Made by a program: the position numbers and the translations under genes. A stretch of DNA of 64,000 bases, taken from assembly GCF_900585905.1 (NCBI RefSeq), contig NZ_UTVH01000095.1, forward strand, positions 310,001 to 374,000, written 5' to 3'. Positions 35,269-43,643 of this stretch are shown here, piece by piece (within the stretch, counting starts at the first letter, position 1; each line of letters begins with the position of its first letter). The DNA comes from Pseudomonas viridiflava (GTDB lineage: Bacteria > Pseudomonadota > Gammaproteobacteria > Pseudomonadales > Pseudomonadaceae). A model generated the notes under the pieces. It saw only the letters and a list, made by a program, of their open reading frames with translations, was not told the origin of the DNA and ran no database searches.

Positions 35269-36951
35269 CTATTTATTTTCCATACTTCCAAACATGTTAG
35301 CCGCTGGCTCGGTAGTAATCCCGTTGACGTTTCTCTCACCTTTCTGATTGAGCTGTCTAGGTGACTTAACATATTTGTATGAGCGTCCCATCATATGCGT
35401 TAGCTCTCCATCTGGGTTGCTTAGTTCTCGCACATCAAATGAATCAGGTATGACATTCGAAATAGTGTATTCTAGTTCACCATTTTGAATCCGATAACCT
35501 AATGTCATATTTCTTTTACGAGCAACTCCGGTATAAATAAATGGTGAGTTTGACTCAGCAAGGTGCAACTTACGTCCCGGTTGTACTGTGATAGAATATC
35601 CTGCTTGTTTGAGTAATGCAGAAAGTTGTAAAGGATCATGAAGGGTGAGGCGATCAAACGACAATATACCTTCATAACCTTGAAAGATTGACGTGGATTT
35701 AGACTCATCACCATCTACATCAGTACGTTCCAGTATACTCAACTCACTATCAATCAATGTGCGGCGTTCAGTCGCTGAATAATACTCCGCTTCCAACTCT
35801 TCTGAATCCTGCCTTGCTAACAACTTTGATAATCTTTGGATTGACGCTGTCACATCATCACGTTCAGTAGTAAGAATAAGCTTTCGTTTGTCGTTGTTGC
35901 TGAGATTAATAACCTTTAACGCTCTATCAATCCATAAAGGAGCAGTTTCTAAATAGACGTGGTGAACAACTTGATAAGGCATTGTCTCAGCGTTGCTACA
36001 ATCGACGCCTTTCGTTTGTTGATGAGTAAGACACCTCATGCTATTAGGCTTGCCATCTTTTCTATGGATAATATAGTTGGCACCACACCCGCCGCACTTA
36101 ACCAATCCGATAAGAAAGTGCTTTGATGTACGAGTTCGTGGACCAGTACTCATCTGCTTCTGTCGCTTCTGTGCTTGCATGAATACTTCTGGACTTACAA
36201 CAGACTCACAAGCATTTGGTATATCGTTCCAATAACCAACCGCTGCTCTGTTCTTCAACCAGTTATCAATAGTTGGACCTGAAATTGTTGCTAGTTCAGG
36301 AACACCAGACGCACGGATACGAGTAGCAATCGTATTCTTACCAATACCGGAAATATACCAGTCAAATACTTGTTTTACAGCTTGTCTATATTGTGGTTTT
36401 ACTTGCCCGTCAGTAGTTAGCCATGTGACAGCAAATCGCTTTATCTTCTCACCATTTCTTGCTTTTGTTCTTCTTATTTCATAACTGGCCGTTATTCGTT
36501 CGCTCAGTTGTTTTGAGTAACCATACGCAGCCTGTATCTTAGCCAATAACAAATGAATTAGAGGTGTGTTTACCGTTTGTTTGCTGTATGTCGTATTGTC
36601 ATCCAAGGTGATGATTGATACACCAGCTTGCAAGATGGGAATAATAACTTTATGTAACATGTCGCTTGTATCTAATCTGCCGGTTCTGTCAATTGCCTCA
36701 ACCAGAACAACGTCACCGGGTTGGATTCGACCACCTTTCACAGCGACCAGTAATTTTGCCCAGCCACCGCCGTCGGCTATATGTTCACCATGGTAGCCAG
36801 ACTTACCAAGGTCTTTGTACTCAAGGTCAGAGGGTGTGTACTCAGGGTTTGCGACTAGCCACCGGGTGACAGCGAGGTCTTGACGTTCTTTACTGCTGCC
36901 GGTCGATTGCTTACCTGTACTGAACCGAACATAGCTGATTGCCTTTGGCAT
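35269..36951 (-). CDS. Large serine integrase
   Basis: A 560-residue large serine recombinase. Catalytic domain ~1-150: 'AISYVRFSTGKQSTGSSKERQ' with the nucleophile Ser in 'RFST', 'VVLVEAIDRTGRLDTSDM' (active-site Arg) and helix 'LLAKIQAAYGYSKQLSERI'. Recombinase domain ~160-270 ('QAVKQVFDWYISGIGKNTIATRI', 'ISGPTIDNWLKNRAAVGYW'). Zinc ribbon ~305-360 with Cys pairs 'CGGCGANYI' and 'CLTH..VDCSN'. Then a coiled coil ~385-425. It catalyses attP x attB recombination and starts 54 bases inside the right end, the usual spot. Its start lies inside the frame that continues from the truncated FKBP, on the same strand. Confidence 0.95.
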   Translation of the reverse strand: MPKAISYVRFSTGKQSTGSSKERQDLAVTRWLVANPEYTPSDLEYKDLGKSGYHGEHIADGGGWAKLLVAVKGGRIQPGDVVLVEAIDRTGRLDTSDMLHKVIIPILQAGVSIITLDDNTTYSKQTVNTPLIHLLLAKIQAAYGYSKQLSERITASYEIRRTKARNGEKIKRFAVTWLTTDGQVKPQYRQAVKQVFDWYISGIGKNTIATRIRASGVPELATISGPTIDNWLKNRAAVGYWNDIPNACESVVSPEVFMQAQKRQKQMSTGPRTRTSKHFLIGLVKCGGCGANYIIHRKDGKPNSMRCLTHQQTKGVDCSNAETMPYQVVHHVYLETAPLWIDRALKVINLSNNDKRKLILTTERDDVTASIQRLSKLLARQDSEELEAEYYSATERRTLIDSELSILERTDVDGDESKSTSIFQGYEGILSFDRLTLHDPLQLSALLKQAGYSITVQPGRKLHLAESNSPFIYTGVARKRNMTLGYRIQNGELEYTISNVIPDSFDVRELSNPDGELTHMMGRSYKYVKSPRQLNQKGERNVNGITTEPAANMFGSMENK

Positions 36952-36978
36952 CGGGCACCCACACCTTTATAGAGAAGC

Positions 36979-37006
36979 GGGAGGGTAACATACGCACACC
37001 ATGCTC
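36979..37006. other. Right attachment junction (attR) with attP arm
   Basis: Arm GGGAGGGTAAC at 36979-36989 lies 15 bases from the TC core at 37005-37006. It is the inverse of GTTACCTCCC at the left end (one bulged G). The chromosomal side carries the FKBP codons up to Trp61 (GGTTGG). Confidence 0.85.
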
Positions 37007-37189
37007 CCAACCCTTGATCACGCGCCCGCTGCCGATCACGCACTGAAACGGCTTGCCACGTTTATGGGATGAATCAAAGACGGTGCCGTCGTCCAGCTTG
37101 CCGGTGTAGTGGGTGGTGATGAGCGCGCCTTTGACGACGGCCTTGCCATCGCCGAGGCGGGTGTCTGTAATCAGCAGTTGGTCCTTCAT
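37005..37189 (-). pseudogene. FKBP-type prolyl isomerase, N-terminal half (interrupted gene)
   Basis: The first 61 codons of a small cytoplasmic FKBP: 'LLITDTRLGDGKAVVKGALITTHYTGKLDDGTVFDSSHKRGKPFQCVIGSGRVIKGW' region, with the usual 'YTGKLDDGTVFDSS' strand and 'VIKGW' active-site strand. After the TC core the frame reads 32 foreign residues and stops at 36911. The C-terminal half is at 29993-30151. Without the element the gene would encode a 113-residue isomerase. The truncated product lacks the second half of the active site and is presumably inactive. Confidence 0.93.
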
Positions 37190-37371
37190 GGGGTATGGCC
37201 CTGGCGGTGCTCGGATTGGCTTTTTGTCAGAAAAAGGAGCGCAGTGCAAGGCGCAGCCATCATCCGTTCAGGTGATTGATAAGCGCCGGGGCTGCTGTCA
37301 GTCTGCGGGTTCTGCATCCACGCACCGGCAGCGTTCAGCGCTGCGCATCGCCATCATCAACAGGAGAGAGC

Positions 37372-38136
37372 ATGAGCACGAGCAACGCGTTGAAAGTCGC
37401 CCTGGTCACCGGTGCCGGCAGCGGCATTGGTCGCGCCGTGGCCCTGGGCCTGCTGGAAGATGGCTACCGTCTGGTGCTCGCCGGGCGCCGTCAGCAGCCG
37501 CTGGATGAACTGCAGGCAAGCATCACCGCGGCCGGTGGCGATGCCATTGCGGTGTCCACCGATGTGCGCGATGCGGCCAGTGTCGATGCGTTGTTTGCCC
37601 GCATCCAGGCGACGTATGGCCGCCTCGACGTGCTGTTCAACAACGCGGGCGTCGGTGCCCCCGCAGTCCCGGTGGATGAGCTGGACGTCGAAAAGTGGCT
37701 GAACGTGATCAACACCAACGTCACCGGAGTTTTTCTCTGCGCCCGCGCCGCCTTCGGCCTGATGCGCAGGCAAGTGCCCCAGGGCGGCCGGATCATCAAT
37801 AACGGCTCGATTTCGGCGCACACGCCCAGGCCTTTCAGCGGACCCTATACCGCAAGCAAGCATGCGGTACTGGGGCTGACCAAAACCCTGGCGCTGGATG
37901 GGCGCGAGTTCAACATTGCCTGCGGCCAGATCGACATTGGCAATGCGCTGACCGAGCTGGCCGCGCGGATGACCACCGGAGTGCGCCAGGCCAACGGCCA
38001 GACCGCTGTCGAACCGATGATGGACGTCACGGAAGTGGCCGCTGCAGTGCGCTACATGGCCGGGTTGCCGCTGTCGACCAATGTGCTGAACATGACTGTC
38101 ATGGCCACCAACATGCCGTTCGTGGGGCGCGGTTAA
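37372..38136 (+). CDS. Short-chain dehydrogenase/reductase
   Basis: A 254-residue SDR; ATG at 37372 has CAGGAGAG upstream. The cofactor motif is 'VTGAGSGIGRA' at ~12-22, 'LFNNAGVGAP' follows, and the catalytic Ser-Tyr-Lys set is visible in 'NNGSISAHTPRPFSGPYTASKHAVLG'. 'AGRRQQ' after strand 2 hints at NADPH use (inference). The C-terminal 'LPLSTNVLNMTVMATNMPFVGRG' is common to a Pseudomonas SDR group of unknown substrate. Monocistronic; followed by the REP array. Confidence 0.9.
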   Translation: MSTSNALKVALVTGAGSGIGRAVALGLLEDGYRLVLAGRRQQPLDELQASITAAGGDAIAVSTDVRDAASVDALFARIQATYGRLDVLFNNAGVGAPAVPVDELDVEKWLNVINTNVTGVFLCARAAFGLMRRQVPQGGRIINNGSISAHTPRPFSGPYTASKHAVLGLTKTLALDGREFNIACGQIDIGNALTELAARMTTGVRQANGQTAVEPMMDVTEVAAAVRYMAGLPLSTNVLNMTVMATNMPFVGRG

Positions 38137-38155
38137 CGGGCGGCGGCCGGCAACA

Positions 38156-38578
38156 CATCCCCTTCGTGAGCAAGCTCACTCCCACGGGTGGGGGTGCGGC
38201 AGACGTTTAGGTGGGAGCAAACTCACTTCCACTGGGTGAGGTGTGGCAGATGTTTAGGTGGGAGCAAGCTTGCTTGCGAAGGCGAGAGCCAGCTCAGCGC
38301 AATATTGCCCGCAACGCATCGCCTTCGTGAGCAAGCTCACTCCCACGGGTGGGGGTGTGGCAGACGTTCAGGTGGGGGCAAGCTTGCTTGCGAAGGCGGT
38401 AGCCAGCTCAAGGCGATATTGCCCGCAACGCATCGCCTTCGTGAGCAAGCTCACTCCCACGGGTGGGGGTGCGGCAGATGTTCAGGTGGGAGCAAGCTTG
38501 CTTGCGAAGGCGGTAGCCAGCTCAAGGCAATATTGCCTGCAGCGCATCCCGTCGTGAGCACGCTCACTGATCAGCGAC
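38156..38578. repeat. Tandem REP array with 114-bp period
   Basis: Units begin at 38156, 38317, 38431 and 38545 (catc-c/g-ccttcgtgagc). Units 2 and 3 are 114 bp and nearly identical; the first is 161 bp because of an internal 47-bp duplication; the last is a degenerate start. Each unit has a GTGAGCAAGCTCAC palindrome and a GTGGGAGCAAGCTTGCTTGCG element in opposite orientation, the makeup of a Pseudomonas BIME. Open frames across it are artefacts of the repeat. Confidence 0.85.
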
Positions 38579-38624
38579 CTCTGACTCTCTGAGCGCGCAC
38601 AGCGCCATGGGCTGTGCGGCCGCG

Positions 38625-38912
38625 TCAGAGGTTCTGGCTGCTGACGATCATGGCCTGGGCGATATTGGCTTTCTGCTCTTCGGTGAAGCTGTCCCAGACG
38701 TGGACCTTGGCGTAGTAACCAAGCCCGGCAAGGGAGTAGAGACTCAAGGTGAAGACAATGAACAGGCTGACGAAAGTCCAGCGGCCGCTGTCGCTGTCTT
38801 CTCGCGAGGAGAAGTTTTCGCTGTAGGTGTCGTCGCGGCCATTGCGCGAAACCGCGCTGGATGCCAGGCGTTTGAACCAGTGGAACAGGTAAATCATGAC
38901 GAGTCGCAGCAT
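38625..38912 (-). CDS. Small membrane protein of unknown function
   Basis: A 95-residue protein; ATG at 38912 has GAGG upstream. Residues ~45-70 form one transmembrane helix ('WTFVSLFIVFTLSLYSLAGLGYYA'); the N-terminal part is basic ('FHWFKRLASSAVSRNGRDD') and should stay in the cytoplasm, the C-terminus ('WDSFTEEQKANIAQAMIVSS') outside. No family recognised. It is alone between the REP array and the pao operon terminator. Confidence 0.65.
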   Translation of the reverse strand: MLRLVMIYLFHWFKRLASSAVSRNGRDDTYSENFSSREDSDSGRWTFVSLFIVFTLSLYSLAGLGYYAKVHVWDSFTEEQKANIAQAMIVSSQNL

Positions 38913-39026
38913 GGGGATGAGCCTCAAGGTTGATAAACAGGTCAGGCCGCCGCCGTTGCCGGGGCCGCCAGGGTGTCGTCGCCACCGCGCGCTGGTCGTG
39001 GGTGGGTGACAAAAGCTGAAAACAAA

Positions 39027-39052
39027 AAAAGCCCGTCTAATGACGGGCTTTT
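39027..39052. terminator. Intrinsic terminator of the pao-like operon
   Basis: AAAAGCCCGTC and GACGGGCTTTT form a perfect 11-bp stem with a TAAT loop, with A- and T-runs on both sides. It lies about 220 bases downstream of the molybdenum subunit gene on the minus strand. Confidence 0.85.
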
Positions 39053-39272
39053 CTTTTTATGAATCGGCTCAAGTCGCCGGGGATCGAAGAGGCGACCCCA
39101 AGGGTCGTCGGTGTTCGTTCCAGGTGCGCTTGCCGGTGTTGCAACATTTTAGGACAAATGATTTTTCGCGGCCACGACCATTCGGCAGTTGTCAGACAAC
39201 CAGGCTGTTTTCGACTGTGGCATATTGCCGCGCATTCGGGTCAATTGCAGCCAATGACCCGAATGCTACGTC

Positions 39273-41471
39273 TCAGATCATGTCCGGCAGCGACTTGAGC
39301 ACCTTGTCCAGGGTGATGGGATAGTCCCGCACTCTGGCACCTGTGGCGTTGTAAATGGCGTTGGCAATGGCCGCACTTACGCCGCAGAGGCCCAGTTCGC
39401 CGACGCCCTTGGCTTTCATCGGCGAGGACACCGGATCCGTCTCGTCGAGGAAGATCACCTCCTGCTCGGGAATGTCGGCATGCACCGGCACTTCATAGCC
39501 CGCCAGGTCGTGGTTGACGAAGAAGCCCAGCCGCTTGTCCACTGCCAGTTCTTCCATCAAAGCCGCGCCAACGCCCATGGTCATGGCGCCGATGACCTGG
39601 CTGCGCGCCGAAGTAGGGTTGAGGATGCGGCCCGCCGCGCACACTGCCAGCATGCGCCGCACGCGGGTTTCGCCGGTGGCGGCGTCGACTGCAACTTCAA
39701 CGAAGTGTGCGCCAAAAGTGGACTGCTGATATTTTTTTGCCAGATCGGCAAACTCGATGGAATCCTGCGCCACCAGCTCGCCGGCCTGTGCCGCCTGACC
39801 CAGTGGAGCGCTGCGCCCGGCAGACTGCACCTGGCCATCGGCAAACACCGCATCATCGGGGTTGTAGCCCAGACGCCTGGCCACTGCTTCACGCAGCTTG
39901 ACGCAGGCGGCGTACACCCCGGCGGTGGAGCAGTTGGCGCCGAACTGGCCGCCGGAACCTGCCGATACCGGGAAGTCCGAATCCCCCAGACGCACCACCA
40001 CGTCATCAAGGCCCACGCCCATCATTTCTGCGGCGGTCTGCGCGATGATGGTGTAGCTGCCGGTGCCGATATCGGTCATGTCGGTTTCCACCGTCACCTT
40101 GCCATTGCGGTCCAGGCGTACCCGTGCGCCCGAAGTAAGCAGCAGGTTGTTGCGATAGGCGCAGCCAACGCCCATGCCGATCAGCCAGCGCCCCTCGCGC
40201 TGGGTGCCGGGTTGGGTATTGCGCTGGCTCCAGCCGAAACGTTCGGCGCCTGTCTCCAGGCATTGGATCAGGTTGCGCTGGGAGAAGGCGCGCTGCGGAT
40301 TGCCGGGGTCCACCTGCGTGTCGTTGAGAATGCGCAACTGCACCGGGTCAATATTGAGTTTTTCGGCCAGTTCGTCCATGGCGATTTCCAGTGCCATCAA
40401 ACCGGGTGTCTCGCCCGGTGCGCGCATGGCGTTGCCTTCCGGCAGGTCCAGGGTCGCCAGGCGCATGCGGGTCATCCGGTTTTCGCCTGCGTACAGGAAC
40501 TGCGTGGGTTGCACCGCGTTCTCGACGCCGCCGCCTTGCAGATCGCCCGACCAGCCTTCGTGGCCAATGGCAGTGATCTTGCCGTCCTGAATGGCGCCGA
40601 TGCGGATGCGCTGGATGGTGGCGGGGCGGTGGGTGGTGTTGTTGATGATCTGCGGCCGGGCGAGGGCTACTTTCACCGGCCTGCCGCACAGTCGTGAACC
40701 CAGTGCCGCGAGAATCGCGTCAGAGCGCACGAATAGCTTGCCGCCAAAGCCGCCGCCGATGTAAGGCGAGACTAGGCGCACGTTTTCCTTGGGCAGGCCC
40801 AGGGTGGTGGCGATGTCACCAACGCTCCAGGCAATCATTTGATTGGAGGTCCACAGGGTCAGCTTGTTGCCCTGCCAGCTGGCCATGGATGAATGCGGTT
40901 CCATGGCCGCGTGGGATTGGTCCGGGGTGGTGTAGGTGGCGTCCAGTTGCACCGGCGCAGCAGCGAAGGCGCTGGCAAAATCGCCTCGGGCAGTGTCCTT
41001 AGCCTCGCCATCCTGCTTGCTGGCGGCGGCCAGGTCTGCGCCGAGATCATAGCGCCCATTGCTGCGCAGGTATTCGACCTGCACCTGCCCGGCAGCCGCG
41101 CGTGCCTGTTCGAAGGTTTCCGCCACCACCAGCGCGATGGCCTGGTGATAATGCTGGATCTCGGGCCCTCCCAGAAGGGTCGCGGTGTTGTATTTGCCCT
41201 TGCCCAGCTTGCCGGCATTGGCCGCAGTGACGATGCCGAGCACTCCCGGAGCGGCGTTGGCCTGTTCCAGGTTGATCGATGCAATGCGGCCTTTGGCAAT
41301 TGCTGCGGTGACCACGTAGCCGTAAGCCTGATTGGGCACTGCTTCATGGTGCTCGTAGGCGTAAGCCGCCTGGCCGGTGGTTTTCAGGCGGCCGTCAATT
41401 CGCGGCGTGGGTTTGCCGATGACTTTCAACTGATCGATGGGGTTGGTGGTGGCCGGCGTATCAAATTTCAT
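39273..41471 (-). CDS. paoC: Aldehyde oxidoreductase, molybdenum-binding subunit (PaoC-like)
   Basis: A 732-residue xanthine dehydrogenase-family large subunit that binds the molybdenum cytosine-dinucleotide cofactor and oxidises aldehydes. Visible features: 'DGRLKTTGQAAYAYE' start domain, 'YIGGGFGGKLFVRSD' (cofactor loop), 'NAMRAPGETPG' (substrate Arg/Pro loop), 'TDIGTGSYTIIAQTAAEMMG', and the catalytic Glu in 'MKAKGVGELGLCG' near residue 690. Length fits PaoC. It starts four bases before the previous stop (overlap with the FAD gene). In E. coli the PaoABC complex detoxifies aromatic aldehydes in the periplasm; paoD, the cofactor inserting chaperone, is not adjacent. Confidence 0.93.
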   Translation of the reverse strand: MKFDTPATTNPIDQLKVIGKPTPRIDGRLKTTGQAAYAYEHHEAVPNQAYGYVVTAAIAKGRIASINLEQANAAPGVLGIVTAANAGKLGKGKYNTATLLGGPEIQHYHQAIALVVAETFEQARAAAGQVQVEYLRSNGRYDLGADLAAASKQDGEAKDTARGDFASAFAAAPVQLDATYTTPDQSHAAMEPHSSMASWQGNKLTLWTSNQMIAWSVGDIATTLGLPKENVRLVSPYIGGGFGGKLFVRSDAILAALGSRLCGRPVKVALARPQIINNTTHRPATIQRIRIGAIQDGKITAIGHEGWSGDLQGGGVENAVQPTQFLYAGENRMTRMRLATLDLPEGNAMRAPGETPGLMALEIAMDELAEKLNIDPVQLRILNDTQVDPGNPQRAFSQRNLIQCLETGAERFGWSQRNTQPGTQREGRWLIGMGVGCAYRNNLLLTSGARVRLDRNGKVTVETDMTDIGTGSYTIIAQTAAEMMGVGLDDVVVRLGDSDFPVSAGSGGQFGANCSTAGVYAACVKLREAVARRLGYNPDDAVFADGQVQSAGRSAPLGQAAQAGELVAQDSIEFADLAKKYQQSTFGAHFVEVAVDAATGETRVRRMLAVCAAGRILNPTSARSQVIGAMTMGVGAALMEELAVDKRLGFFVNHDLAGYEVPVHADIPEQEVIFLDETDPVSSPMKAKGVGELGLCGVSAAIANAIYNATGARVRDYPITLDKVLKSLPDMI

Positions 41472-42424
41472 GAGGCAGCCCTCGCTTGAGCGATGACCGA
41501 GGCGAGGGTGCGCTCGACCAGTGTCACTTTGAATTCGTTCTCGTGAGTTGGCGTGGCATCGGCGAGCAAGCGGCCGATCACCGCTTTGGCGCCATCGGGC
41601 ATCAGTTCATCCGCCTGTTCCATCCGCCACGGCCGATGGGCGACGCCACCCACGGCGACCCTGCCTTTGCCATTGCCTTGCACCACGGCGGCCACCGAAA
41701 TCAGAGCGAAGGCGTAGGATGCGCGATCCCGTACCTTCTGATAGATGTGCGTGCCGCCGATGGGGGCGGGAAGGGTGACAGCGGTGATCAACTCGTTGGC
41801 CGCCAGCGCCGTTTCGATGTTCGGCGTGTTGCCTGGCAAGCGGTGAAAATCGGCCATCGCAATCACCCGGGTGCTGCCGTCGGGGCGCACGGTTTCAACT
41901 TGAGCGTCGAGCAGACGCATGGCGATTGCCATATCGCTTGGATGGGTGGCGATGCAGGCACTGCTGACGCCGATAATGCCCAACTGTCGAGTCACTCCGC
42001 CAATGGCGGCGCAGCCGCTGCCCGGCTGTCGTTTGTTGCAGGCTTGATTGGTGTCGTAGAAATACGGGCAGCGCGTGCGTTGCAGCAAGTTGCCAGCGGT
42101 GGTTGCGGCGTTGCGCAGCTGGCCTGAAGCCCCCGCCAGCAAGGCGCGAGACAGCACGCCATAGTCCTTGCGCACCCGCGCATCGGCTGCCAGATCGGTG
42201 TTGCGCACCAGTGCGCCGATGCGCAGTCCGCCGTCGGCCGTGGCTTCAATGCGATCGAGGGCCAGCCCATTGACGTCGATCAGGTGCAAGGGCGTTTCAA
42301 TTTCCAGCTTCATCAGGTCCAGCAGATTGGTGCCGCCTGCAATGAAGCGTGAGCCTTCAACCTGGGCGGCCTGCGCTGCTGCCTCGGCCGGTGACTGGGC
42401 GCGTACATAGGTGAAAGGTCTCAT
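41468..42424 (-). CDS. paoB: Aldehyde oxidoreductase, FAD-binding subunit (PaoB-like)
   Basis: A 318-residue FAD subunit. 'FIAGGTNLLDLMKLEIE' near residue 30 is the FAD-binding loop; 'LGALVRNTDLA'-like 'IGALVRNTDLAADARVRKDYGVLSRALL' and 'ATTAGNLLQRTRCPYFYDT..ACNKRQPGSGCAAI' include the Cys-rich insert that binds a [4Fe-4S] cluster in E. coli PaoB. ATG at 42424 overlaps the paoA stop (ATGA). Electrons pass from the molybdenum site via the Fe-S subunit to this FAD. Confidence 0.93.
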   Translation of the reverse strand: MRPFTYVRAQSPAEAAAQAAQVEGSRFIAGGTNLLDLMKLEIETPLHLIDVNGLALDRIEATADGGLRIGALVRNTDLAADARVRKDYGVLSRALLAGASGQLRNAATTAGNLLQRTRCPYFYDTNQACNKRQPGSGCAAIGGVTRQLGIIGVSSACIATHPSDMAIAMRLLDAQVETVRPDGSTRVIAMADFHRLPGNTPNIETALAANELITAVTLPAPIGGTHIYQKVRDRASYAFALISVAAVVQGNGKGRVAVGGVAHRPWRMEQADELMPDGAKAVIGRLLADATPTHENEFKVTLVERTLASVIAQARAAS

Positions 42425-43065
42425 GCAGGCACCTCGGCGACTTCGGTGATGGCCTGGATGATGTTGGAATACGCGCCGCAACGGCAGATGTTGCCGCTCA
42501 TGCGCTCCTGGAACTCGCTGGCGATCAACTGCGGTGCTTCAGTCAGGCTCTGGCTGACGTGGCTGGGAATGCCCTGCCGGATTTCATCAAGCACTGCGAC
42601 TGCCGAGCAGATCTGCCCTGGCGTGCAATAGCCACACTGGAAGCCGTCATGTTTGATGAATGCCGCCTGCATCGGGTGCAATTTGTCAGGGGTGCCAAGG
42701 CCTTCGACCGTGGTGACTTTTGCCCCGTTCTGCATGACGGCGAGGGTCAGGCACGAGTTCACCCGTCGACCGTCGACAATAACCGTACAGGCGCCGCACT
42801 GGCCGTGGTCGCAGCCTTTCTTGGTGCCGGTCAGGTGCAAGTGTTCGCGCAGCGCATCGAGCAGGGTGGTGCGGGTGTCCAGCTCCAGCTGCCGGGGCAC
42901 GCCGTTGACCTCAAGCGCAACGGCGGTCTGCACCGGGCGTGCCATGCTGTTGGCTGCTGAAGCCAGTGCCGAGATAAAGGGGGGAAGTATCACCGAGGAC
43001 GCCGTGACGGCACCCACGATCAGAAATTTTCGTCTGCTAATGCTCATCAGGTCACGGTCGTCCAT
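42421..43065 (-). CDS. paoA: Aldehyde oxidoreductase, [2Fe-2S] subunit with Tat signal (PaoA-like)
   Basis: A 214-residue iron-sulfur subunit. The N-terminal 'SRRKFLIVGAVTASSVILPP' is a twin-arginine signal (Arg11-Arg12), which would carry the whole folded complex to the periplasm. Plant-type cluster: 'GCDHGQCGACTVIVDGRRVNSC'. Second cluster: 'GFQCGYCTPGQIC' and 'GNICRCGAYSN'. It is the first gene of the overlapping paoABC-like operon. Family and order match E. coli paoABC; substrate spectrum is inferred. Confidence 0.94.
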   Translation of the reverse strand: MDDRDLMSISRRKFLIVGAVTASSVILPPFISALASAANSMARPVQTAVALEVNGVPRQLELDTRTTLLDALREHLHLTGTKKGCDHGQCGACTVIVDGRRVNSCLTLAVMQNGAKVTTVEGLGTPDKLHPMQAAFIKHDGFQCGYCTPGQICSAVAVLDEIRQGIPSHVSQSLTEAPQLIASEFQERMSGNICRCGAYSNIIQAITEVAEVPA

Positions 43066-43643
43066 TTTGGGCCTCGCAAGGGTGGTTAAGCGTGTCCTGC
43101 GTTGACCGCTCAGGCCTCGGTGGAGCCGGAACGGCAGACGACCTGGGTCATCTGTCCGCAGTCACGCAAGTGCCGGACGTCTGTGTGCGCCCTGTTGGCA
43201 GGCCTGATCAGGGCCGTGGGTTTTCTGGTTCATCAAGTGGCTGCCAGCCACGTGTCTGGATTACGACTCAGCGCCAAGAGGAAAAGTTTGTCGAGGGCGA
43301 CCTGCGGCAACTGCTGCCAATGACGCAGGACATGCTTCATCGATAAGGACGTTGCGAGAGGTGACGATAGTTGTCAGTGGCGTCGTTGACTACGCAGCCG
43401 TAGCGCAATGCTGCTTTGAGCGTCGTTCACTAATGGCCTGGCGGAGTTGGCGGTATGGGGGTGACAAGCTTCGTCGCGCAGATACCCTGATACATTTTGA
43501 TAACAAAAAAACGGCCCGCAAGCGCACCATTCCTGGAAAGGCGAGTGAGCCTGGATGGTATTCATCGTCGAGACCCATGAAAAGTTGCCTGATCGGTTGC
43601 ATGAAGATGGTAATTGCCCGCTCGGCCTCGCTATGCTGCGCCG
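43066..43643. other. Gap upstream of the pao operon without recognised features
   Basis: A 578-base gap between divergent genes. Several frames of 60-150 codons cross it, but none has a ribosome site or convincing composition. It must hold the pao promoter on the minus strand. I find no regulator gene, repeat or RNA in it. Confidence 0.35.

Larger units (their letters stand above)
30150..37006. mobile_element. 6.86-kb serine-integrase element inserted in an FKBP gene
   Basis: The ends are fixed by the split FKBP gene: a TC dinucleotide at 30150-30151 and at 37005-37006 is the only sequence both junctions share with the restored gene. The element is visibly richer in A and T than its flanks, and every gene inside lacks match to the surrounding Pseudomonas housekeeping set. 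Right end: large serine integrase, starting 54 bases from the core. Left end: two-gene cargo. Middle: small serine recombinase, five small genes, palindromic operator and short direct repeats. No conjugation, capsid or clear replication genes were seen, so it is probably mobilised by another element or is a small satellite/integrative unit. Confidence 0.93.

Noticed and set aside
38156..38578. CRISPR-like periodic repeats
   Set aside because: Units are almost fully identical over 114 bp with no variable spacers, and the core is a known REP palindrome; no cas genes are present.
38188..38592. ORFs of about 100-134 codons in the REP array
   Set aside because: The peptide is itself a tandem repeat created by the 114-bp DNA period (divisible by three), with no ribosome site; it reflects DNA repeats, not a gene.
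43066..43643. ORFs upstream of paoA on the plus strand
   Set aside because: Frames up to 150 codons are antisense to paoA or lack ribosome sites, and none resembles a protein family or a regulator.
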